From Clostridia bacterium (GTDB taxonomy: Bacteria > Bacillota > Clostridia > Lachnospirales > Lachnospiraceae), in the NCBI GenBank assembly GCA_026000945.1, contig BNZI01000006.1, positions 1-54,406 of the forward strand: DNA of 54,406 nt, given 5' to 3'. Below the pieces are notes generated by a model. It did not search any database and was not told the origin of the DNA. It was given only the letters and a program-made list of their open reading frames with translations. A program made the position numbers and the translations under genes. Shown here piece by piece: positions 48,644 through 54,406 of the stretch. Within the stretch, counting starts at the first letter, position 1. Every line of letters begins with the position of its first letter.

Positions 48644-49012
48644 TCATTGAAACTTTGATTGATGTAGTTTCCCTTGGCAATGTTTTTGTTTTGGGTGAGT
48701 TATGAATTGTTCAGGGTCGTGTTGTCTGTGTCCTTGACATGATCCGTGTTGATGATGCTTTGCTTTTGGAGCCACTTCAGTATGGGTATAGACAGAAACA
48801 TAAGGAGATAACAAGGCAAAACGAGGAGGAGGGAGCATCCCTTTCACCTTATGAAATCTATGGGGATGTTGAAAAGAGGTGTGATATAAGGTTAAAGCTT
48901 TCTTTCTTTTTTTGTGTTTGCGAATAAGTTTAAATAAAAGTAGCAAAGAAATAAAAATAAAAATAGGCGAAATCATTCGGGTCTTTTCGTCATTCAAACA
49001 CGGTTTTGTCAT
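48644..49012 (-). CDS. Small membrane protein with His/Cys-rich tail
   Basis: I do not recognise a family. The 122-residue protein has one strong membrane helix (ISPIFIFISLLLLFKLI) followed by a very basic RKHKKRKK stretch. Its last 40 residues are rich in His and Cys (KHHQHGSCQGHRQHD; HPKQKHCQGKLHQ), suggesting metal binding on one face of the membrane. AAAGGA lies 7 nt before the ATG at 49012; the longer frame to 49174 crosses a dispersed repeat. The basic stretch predicts a cytoplasmic tail. Confidence 0.6.
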   Translation of the reverse strand: MTKPCLNDEKTRMISPIFIFISLLLLFKLIRKHKKRKKALTLYHTSFQHPHRFHKVKGMLPPPRFALLSPYVSVYTHTEVAPKAKHHQHGSCQGHRQHDPEQFITHPKQKHCQGKLHQSKFQ

Positions 49013-49078
49013 AAAAAATTCCTTTCTTTTTTCATCAGAGGCTTTAACTTCTGTTGATTGGTTGTTTTGGCAACTAGA

Positions 49079-49245
49079 TGATGTGCAAAGCACATTCAAA
49101 TCGGCGCAACCATGATTCACTTTGCCATCATGGTATAACAAACATAAAACGTTTATTATACCGTTTATGCACACGATTGCGTAAAAAATTTACTCACATA
49201 TATTCGCCACAATCGGCGCAACTATGATTGACTTTGCTATCATAG
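49079..49245 (+). repeat. Dispersed three-hairpin repeat, two tandem copies
   Basis: The first copy (49079-49132) holds GATGTGCAAAGCACATTC, AATCGGCGCAACC and CATGATTCACTTTGCCATCA. A GGTATAA...TTATACC hairpin then opens a more diverged second copy that ends with AATCGGCGCAACTATGATTG and a CTATCATAG end. Some changes in the third hairpin are compensatory (CATGAT/ATCATG against TATGAT/ATCATA). Confidence 0.75.
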
Positions 49246-49254
49246 TATTCTATC

Positions 49255-49430
49255 TATGACATACTCCCACTACGAATATCGCTTATGCGTCATTTGAAGT
49301 GAGGGTTTCTCGCTCAAGATTGCTAAAACAACCAGTATCAACGAGCTATTCCCGTATGTCTTACGGTTCATTGTCATTCATCCCACCCGCCTAATGCCTT
49401 CTTAGTTCAATCAACGTTAAAAAGTACTTT
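49255..49430 (-). mobile_element. Possible right-end/omega-RNA remnant of an IS200/IS605-type element
   Basis: Read on the minus strand, GATTGAACTAAGAAGGCATT is followed by AGACATACGGGAATAGCTCG, GCAATCTTGAGCGAGAAACC and CTCACTTCAAATGACG. It ends with CGTAGTGGGAGTATGTCAT. This order resembles the 3' noncoding part of tnpB elements, but no tnpB frame survives. Together with the repeats it fills the gap 49013-49500. Confidence 0.33.
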
Positions 49431-49514
49431 CTTTATCATGAAAGTCACGATTTTGTTTTGGATGGAATTATACACATAGTATAGACGAAAATAGAAAAAA
49501 GATAAAGAAAAAAT

Positions 49515-49544
49515 TTTACATCCGCTAGTGCTTTGTTATATAAT
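49515..49544 (+). promoter_or_regulatory. Promoter of the branched-chain aminotransferase gene
   Basis: TTTACA and a perfect TATAAT are separated by 18 nt, about 50 nt before the start codon. No T-box leader fits in that distance. Confidence 0.6.
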
Positions 49545-49594
49545 GGGTTACAGAATCGGAAAATTACGTGGGAAAAAGAGGGGGGTTATTTTCT

Positions 49595-50662
49595 ATGTTT
49601 GATATTCAAATTACGCAGGTAGAAATTAGGCGAATGAGACCGGAAGATGAGCAGAATTTACCTTTTGGGAGTATTTTTACAGACCATATGTTTATCGTAG
49701 ACTACGAAGAAAATTTAGGATGGCACAATCCTCGGATTGTACCGTATCAAGATATATCGATATCTCCTGCCGCTATGGTTTTTCATTATGGGCAAGCGGT
49801 TTTTGAAGGATTAAAGGCTTATCGTACACATAGTGGAAAGGTCTTATTATTTAGGCCAAATAAAAATATTGAACGAATTAATTTAAGCTGTGAACGCTTG
49901 TGTATGCCTCAAATTCCAGCTACTTTATTTTTTGATGGGATGAAAACCTTGGTAGATTTAGATAAAGATTGGCTACCAAAAAGTGAGGGTACAGCCTTGT
50001 ATATTCGTCCTTTTATGATTGCAACAGAACCGCATTTGGGCGTTAGACCGTCTAAAACCTATCAATTTATGATGATTTTATCTCCGGTAGGTACATACTA
50101 TCAGGAAGGTTTAGAACCAATTAAAATTTGGGTTGAAAAAAATTATGCGCGGACGGTGAAGGGCGGAATAGGCAATGTGAAGGTGGCAGGAAATTACGCG
50201 GCCAGTTTAAAAAGTCAGTCAGAAGCACAAAAGATAGGCTATGCGCAGGTACTTTGGCTGGATGGAATAGAAAAAAAATACATTGAAGAAGTTGGCTCGA
50301 TGAATATCTTTTTTAAAATTCAAGGAAAACTGATTACGCCGATATTAAACGGAAGTATATTAAATGGTGTGACTCGAGATAGTGTAATCACTTTATGCAA
50401 ACAAAGGAATGTTGCGGTAGAAGAAAGGCAGATTTCTATAGAAGAAATTAAAGCAGCATATGATCAAGGTATTTTGGAAGAATGCTTTGGCACAGGGACG
50501 GCAGCGGTGATTTCACCGGTAGGGGAATTGCGTTTGGATGATGAAAGTTTACTGATTAATCAGGGAGAAATTGGAGATTTAACAAGCAGTTTATACGATA
50601 CATTAATTGGTATTCAAACGGGACAAATTGTAGGACCGGCAGGTTGGAGTGTGGAAATATAG
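49595..50662 (+). CDS. ilvE: Branched-chain-amino-acid aminotransferase
   Basis: This class IV PLP enzyme interconverts Leu, Ile and Val with their 2-oxo acids. The 355-residue protein has the PLP lysine Lys196 in GGIGNVKVAGNYAAS, plus AVFEGLKAYRT and ECFGTGTAAVISPVG. Its length and the GVTRDSVI segment fit the eukaryote-like group II of the family. The ATG at 49595 is preceded by an AGAGGGGGG run; an ORF from 49568 adds nine residues. It is monocistronic, with a terminator at 50709. Confidence 0.93.
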   Translation: MFDIQITQVEIRRMRPEDEQNLPFGSIFTDHMFIVDYEENLGWHNPRIVPYQDISISPAAMVFHYGQAVFEGLKAYRTHSGKVLLFRPNKNIERINLSCERLCMPQIPATLFFDGMKTLVDLDKDWLPKSEGTALYIRPFMIATEPHLGVRPSKTYQFMMILSPVGTYYQEGLEPIKIWVEKNYARTVKGGIGNVKVAGNYAASLKSQSEAQKIGYAQVLWLDGIEKKYIEEVGSMNIFFKIQGKLITPILNGSILNGVTRDSVITLCKQRNVAVEERQISIEEIKAAYDQGILEECFGTGTAAVISPVGELRLDDESLLINQGEIGDLTSSLYDTLIGIQTGQIVGPAGWSVEI

Positions 50663-50708
50663 TTAGTAAAAATACAGATATTTTACAGTTCTCTATGGTA
50701 TTGGGAAG

Positions 50709-50753
50709 GAAGTGAAAATTCTTTGTGTAATCAAGGAATTTTGCTTCTTTTTT
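50709..50753 (+). terminator. Terminator after the aminotransferase gene
   Basis: GAAGTGAAAATTC pairs with GAATTTTGCTTC (one bulge), followed by a T run. The rest of 50663-50961 has no ORF. Confidence 0.7.
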
Positions 50754-50961
50754 ATATTCCTATCCCTTTAATCAAGGGGAAAGTTTGTTTGATGAACTTT
50801 ACGAGTGTAAAATGAGTTAATAAGCCTATTCTGTGAGTAGAATTATTTTTGGAAGGCTTGATTGTATTTCCTTTTTTGCTTATACTATTTTTTATCACTT
50901 AAATTTTATTATGGTAATCATAGAATATGATAAGGAAGCTTATCAATGAGAAGGAGAGGGT

Positions 50962-51561
50962 ATGTTTTATCAAGTTTTATTTTCCCGTAATCATGAAGAT
51001 ATCTCTGCAGATGAAATTACGCACATTGAAGATCCGGATGCAGCACATTTAAAGGAGTTAGATTATCCGGAATGGTTTCGTTCTGTGATGGGAACTGGAA
51101 AAATTGAAAATTGGGAGAATGTTAAATTTTATTATCATTCACGACGAACAAAGCTGAATGAAGAGTATTTAATTAATTCTTATCGCTGTCCCATTGTCCA
51201 CAAGAAAGTCATAGATGTATTAAAGCAAGAGGGGATACAGGGGATAGAAGCTTTGTCACTTTCTCTTATAGATCAAGACAGTCAGCTGGTTAATGAAAAT
51301 TATGCATTGCTTAATATTTTAAATTTTATTGAAGCATATGATATGTCTAAAAGTAAGTATATGTATATTGATAAATATCAATTTTATAGCTTTTTACCGG
51401 AAGATATTGTGTTGGATCAAAAAGTTTGTGAATCTTTTGATATATTTCGGTGCAAACAAGATAAAATGAGAATTTATGTTTCGGAAAAAGTGAAAAATAT
51501 TATAGAAAAAAATAGTTGGCAGGGATTTTTGTTTCAAAAATATCCGACAAATGACGTTTAA
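50962..51561 (+). CDS. Imm11/DUF1629-like protein
   Basis: This 199-residue cytosolic protein has the two-part layout of the Imm11 (DUF1629) fold. A first SERxxxxL-like element (CPIVHKKVIDVLKQEGIQGI) is followed by NYALLNILNFIEAYDMSKS. The end has the repeated pattern FRCKQDKMRIYVSEKVKNII and WQGFLFQKY. Such proteins are immunity partners of polymorphic toxins, but no toxin gene is adjacent. GAGG lies before the ATG. The family call is from memory of the pattern. Confidence 0.52.
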   Translation: MFYQVLFSRNHEDISADEITHIEDPDAAHLKELDYPEWFRSVMGTGKIENWENVKFYYHSRRTKLNEEYLINSYRCPIVHKKVIDVLKQEGIQGIEALSLSLIDQDSQLVNENYALLNILNFIEAYDMSKSKYMYIDKYQFYSFLPEDIVLDQKVCESFDIFRCKQDKMRIYVSEKVKNIIEKNSWQGFLFQKYPTNDV

Positions 51562-51941
51562 GTTTAAAGGAAGTTGAACTAAGATCGTTAAAGATCTATT
51601 TTTATAGATTGTCTGTTTCTACACGTTTAGAGACTGTTTTTGTGTCTCACTTACGGAAGAATATTTGGTCTATTTTTTCTTTTATCAAGTCTTTAGAAGT
51701 ACTTCTAGTATTCTTGTGTCATCGCTTTATGCGTGAGAAAGATTAGACATAAAAAACCACTCGTTCGGAGATACTCTACAGACTCTAAACAAAAACTTAT
51801 TTTACCAAACTTTACAGTGAAGAGACCTTATGTTATACTAGAGCGAAAAAACATGTATGTGTATTAGGTAAAGGGTGCTAATTTAGTTAGTTTTTATCTA
51901 AGCCAAAACATACAGAAGAATAACCAAATGGAGGAATTTAA
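51562..51941. other. Gap before rpsB with a copy of the second dispersed repeat
   Basis: About 51610-51800 matches the 27.3-kb and 30.8-kb stretches: GTGTCTCACTTACGG, CTAGTATTCTTGTGTCA, ACTCTAAACAAAAA. The rpsB promoter and a leader of about 95 nt follow. No gene is seen. Confidence 0.5.
51811..51839 (+). promoter_or_regulatory. rpsB-tsf promoter
   Basis: TTTACA and TATACT are separated by 17 nt. The leader to rpsB is about 95 nt. Confidence 0.68.
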
Positions 51942-52688
51942 ATGAGTGTTATTTCAATGAAACAATTGCTAGAAGCTGGTGTGCATTTTGGACATCAAAC
52001 GAAAAGATGGAATCCGAAAATGGCTCCTTATATCTACACAGAAAGAAATGGAATTTATATTATTGATCTACAAAAATCTGTAGGTAAAGTGGATGAAGCT
52101 TATCAAGCTGTATCAGATATTGCCGCTTCAGGTGGTACTATTTTATTTGTAGGTACAAAAAAACAAGCACAAGATGCTATACAAAGTGAGTCAGAACGCT
52201 GTGAGATGTATTACGTAAATCAAAGATGGCTTGGGGGTACTTTGACCAATTTTAAAACAATCCAATCTAGAATTGCGCGTTTGAGAGAAATTGAGAAAAT
52301 GAGGGACGACGGTACATTTGAATTATTGCCCAAAAAAGAAGTTTTGGCTTTAAATAAAGAGTTAACAAAATTGGAAAAAAATCTAGGTGGTATCAAAGAT
52401 ATGAAGCGCATTCCAGATGCAATTTTTATCGTAGATCCAAAGAAAGAAAGAATTTGTGTTCAAGAAGCGCATACCTTAGGCATTACTTTGATTGGTATTG
52501 CGGATACAAATTGTGATCCAGAAGAATTAGATTTTGTCATTCCGGGAAATGATGATGCAATTCGTGCGGTAAAACTAATTGTTGCCAAAATGGCAGATGC
52601 TGTTATTGAGGCAAGACAAGGCGAGCAATTTTCGGATGAGTCCTTTACAGAAGCTTTAGAAACAGAATCAGAAGCAGAAATAGTATGA
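51942..52688 (+). CDS. rpsB: 30S ribosomal protein S2
   Basis: S2 is a late-assembly small-subunit protein. The 248-residue chain begins [20 protein letters not shown] and contains [20 protein letters not shown], both family signatures, with an acidic C-terminus. GGAGG precedes the ATG. tsf follows after 47 nt. Confidence 0.97.
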   Translation: MSVISMKQLLEAGVHFGHQTKRWNPKMAPYIYTERNGIYIIDLQKSVGKVDEAYQAVSDIAASGGTILFVGTKKQAQDAIQSESERCEMYYVNQRWLGGTLTNFKTIQSRIARLREIEKMRDDGTFELLPKKEVLALNKELTKLEKNLGGIKDMKRIPDAIFIVDPKKERICVQEAHTLGITLIGIADTNCDPEELDFVIPGNDDAIRAVKLIVAKMADAVIEARQGEQFSDESFTEALETESEAEIV

Positions 52689-52735
52689 TTGGCTTCTTAA
52701 GATGATAGGATAAATAGAAAAGAGGTAAAGAGGTT

Positions 52736-53662
52736 ATGGCAGAAGTTACAGCAGCAATGGTTAAGTCATTGAGGGAAACGAGCGGCGCCGGTATGATGGA
52801 TTGCAAAAAAGCTTTGGCAGCAAGCGATGGAGACATGGATAAAGCTGTTGAATATCTGCGTGAAAAAGGTTTGGCAGCAGCAGGAAAAAAAGCAGATCGC
52901 ATCGCTGCAGAAGGCGTAGTGGCAACGCTTGTACAAAATGATAAAAAAGCAGTAATTGTGGAGATTAATAGCGAAACAGATTTTGTAGCAAGGAATGAGA
53001 TATTTAAAGAATATGTTTCTCAAGTGGCGAAACAGCTTTTAAATAGTCAGGTAAGCAATGCTGAAGAATTTTTGAAAGAAAAGTGGGCTTTGGATACTTC
53101 TAAAACAGTAGAAGAAGAGCTATCTACAAAAATTTCAGTTATTGGAGAAAAATTGACGATTCGTCGTTTTGAACGATTAGAAAGCGATGGAATCATTGTT
53201 GATTATTTACATGGAGGTGGAAGAATCGGTGTATTGGTTGAAGCAAAAGCAAGTACTGTCAATGATGAGATAAAAGAAGCATTGAGAAATATTGCTATGC
53301 AAATTGCCGCATTGTCCCCTCAGTATTTAAAAAGAGATGAAGTATCACAAACTTATTTAGATTCTGAAACTGAAATTTTGACTGCTCAGGCAAAAAATGA
53401 AAGTCCAGATAAGCCAGATAAAGTAATTCAGGCAATGATTAGTGGTCGATTGAAAAAGCAGCTAAAAGAAATTTGCTTGTTAGATCAGGATTATGTAAAA
53501 GATGGAGATCTTACTGTTGCTGCTTATTTAGCACAAGTAGCTAAGTCAGCTAATAGTTCTTTAGAACTTGTGCGGTTTGTACGTTTTGAAACAGGAGAAG
53601 GTCTGGAGAAAAAAACAGAGGATTTTGCTGAAGAAGTGAAAAGACAAATTTCTGGAAAATAA
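52736..53662 (+). CDS. tsf: Elongation factor Ts
   Basis: EF-Ts recycles EF-Tu by exchanging GDP. The 308-residue protein starts with the UBA-like domain (MVKSLRETSGAGMMDCKKAL) and has the TDFVARNE core motif that contacts EF-Tu, followed by the usual coiled-coil region. AGAGG lies before the ATG. It is the second gene of the rpsB operon, with a terminator 15 nt after the stop. Confidence 0.97.
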   Translation: MAEVTAAMVKSLRETSGAGMMDCKKALAASDGDMDKAVEYLREKGLAAAGKKADRIAAEGVVATLVQNDKKAVIVEINSETDFVARNEIFKEYVSQVAKQLLNSQVSNAEEFLKEKWALDTSKTVEEELSTKISVIGEKLTIRRFERLESDGIIVDYLHGGGRIGVLVEAKASTVNDEIKEALRNIAMQIAALSPQYLKRDEVSQTYLDSETEILTAQAKNESPDKPDKVIQAMISGRLKKQLKEICLLDQDYVKDGDLTVAAYLAQVAKSANSSLELVRFVRFETGEGLEKKTEDFAEEVKRQISGK

Positions 53663-53677
53663 TTTTAACGAATAGGC

Positions 53678-53702
53678 AGGCGACGTATGTCGCCTATTTT
53701 TA
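53678..53702 (+). terminator. Terminator of rpsB-tsf
   Basis: AGGCGAC and GTCGCCT close a GTAT loop, followed by ATTTTTATT. Confidence 0.85.
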
Positions 53703-53809
53703 TTAGAATTTTTCAAGTATACCTCCGCGCTAAGCAACTTTTGGTTTGCAATTTTTTTGTGTAGTAAAAAATCTATTCAAAATTTGAGCATTTTGAGTGG
53801 TCAATACGT

Positions 53810-54406
53810 CTAAGTCATTACACTAAAATGATTGAAATCATACTGAAATAGAGAGTAAGAAAGTCTTTCATTAGATAGAAGGGTTTTTTGGTTCATTTGT
53901 CGGAGTAAGTCTTGATAAAAAAGAAAGGTTTGATGATCACTTTCAGGCATAATGAGTACTTCATGTACACTGCTGGGAATAATCCACAGAACACTTTGAT
54001 AAATTTTTTGTAGAGAAAGCAAGACATTAGGATAGAGTAGAGAAGTGGCTCCATAGTAATAGCGGTAATTACTCAGTAAATAGCTATGTTCTTGTATACA
54101 GTTTGTGGCCTTGTCTACAAAAGGGTGAAGAAAATCTTGTAATTTAGATAGAAAATGAGGGCAAGTTTTTTGTGTATTAACAGAAGCGAAAGAAAAAATT
54201 TCGGATAAGGTCATATTCCAATTATCCAAATCCGTTTGTTTTAACCATAACAGTTCATTCGGATTTTGAAGAAAATCTTGAAAGAAAAATGCAATTTGGC
54301 AATCTAAAAAAGGTAAAGAAAGCAGATAAGGATGGCTTTGTATAAACTGCGTAGGAACAAGTGCATAAAAAAGATGCTTTGAGAAAGTAAAAGAATCTAA
54401 ATGATT
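53810..54406 (-). CDS. DUF5688-like protein, 5' part outside the window
   Basis: The frame stays open to the right edge, so the N-terminus is missing; a TTG at 54229 is internal. The visible 198 residues include PFLDCQIAFFFQDFL near the edge, GATSLLYPNVL in the middle, and IIPSSVHEVLIMPES. I associate the SSVHEV segment with DUF5688 of Lachnospiraceae, from memory. There is no signal peptide in the visible part. The function is unknown. The gene is convergent with tsf. Confidence 0.65.
   Translation of the reverse strand, partial: NHLDSFTFSKHLFYALVPTQFIQSHPYLLSLPFLDCQIAFFFQDFLQNPNELLWLKQTDLDNWNMTLSEIFSFASVNTQKTCPHFLSKLQDFLHPFVDKATNCIQEHSYLLSNYRYYYGATSLLYPNVLLSLQKIYQSVLWIIPSSVHEVLIMPESDHQTFLFYQDLLRQMNQKTLLSNERLSYSLFQYDFNHFSVMT

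Noticed and set aside
48739..48927. Plus-strand 62-codon ORF
   Set aside because: It is the reverse of the His-rich membrane protein gene and has no start signal.

Overview
The window is AT-rich, tightly packed DNA from a low-G+C Firmicute. Genes carry good Shine-Dalgarno sequences and housekeeping promoters of the TTGACA-17-TATAAT type. The ylxM-ffh-rpsP-khpA-rimM-trmD string, the NifZ-type desulfurase next to thiI, and two small families that I associate with Lachnospiraceae (DUF5688 and DUF5721, assigned from memory) point to a Lachnospiraceae-like member of Clostridia. I cannot name the genus. Most of the window is chromosomal core. The unusual parts are the minus-strand block at 20.5-24.4 kb and a set of dispersed hairpin repeats.

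Layout. 0-5 kb: the 3' part of rsmE, then carA-carB ending in a strong terminator. 5.1-7.1 kb: an Lsa-type ABC-F gene on the minus strand, behind a leader that looks like a translation-sensing attenuator. 7.1-9.5 kb: leuS (minus), divergent from bioY-cysE and three tandem YfhO-family membrane proteins (9.7-19.2 kb). 19.2-20.4 kb: metA, preceded by two decayed copies of its own 5' end. 20.5-24.4 kb: about 15 very small minus-strand genes for lipoprotein-like peptides, including a four-copy 202-bp tandem repeat in which every unit carries its own promoter. 24.6-27.3 kb: a methyltransferase, hslO, a 5-formyl-THF cyclo-ligase with a problematic start, and a PNPOx-fold protein. 28.05 kb: tRNA-Arg(CCT). 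28.3-30.7 kb: cysteine desulfurase and thiI. 31.4-35.1 kb: an SH3-NlpC/P60 wall hydrolase, thrC and class II fba. 35.2-43.1 kb: an MTA/SAH-deaminase-like amidohydrolase and a cell-surface cluster (choline-binding-repeat protein, licC-like cytidylyltransferase, GH25 lysozyme with binding repeats, M23 peptidase). 43.2-48.1 kb: a small unknown gene, an isolated hisA, and the SRP/ribosome-maturation string ylxM to trmD. 48.1-49.0 kb: DUF5721 and a His-rich membrane protein on the minus strand. 49.6-54.4 kb: a branched-chain aminotransferase, an Imm11-like protein, rpsB-tsf, and the C-terminal part of a DUF5688 protein at the right edge.

How the genes work together. Core genes serve pyrimidine and arginine precursor synthesis (carAB), amino-acid supply (cysE, metA, thrC, ilvE-type), tRNA charging and modification (leuS, thiI with its desulfurase, trmD), rRNA modification (rsmE) and protein synthesis or targeting (rpsB, tsf, rpsP, rimM, ffh). 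The 36.8-43 kb cluster suggests a phosphocholine-decorated surface polymer, with proteins that bind it and remodel the wall. The best candidate for an undescribed system is the mini-lipoprotein array. Second is a recurrent three-hairpin repeat that sits mostly at gene ends. All functional statements about these two are inference.
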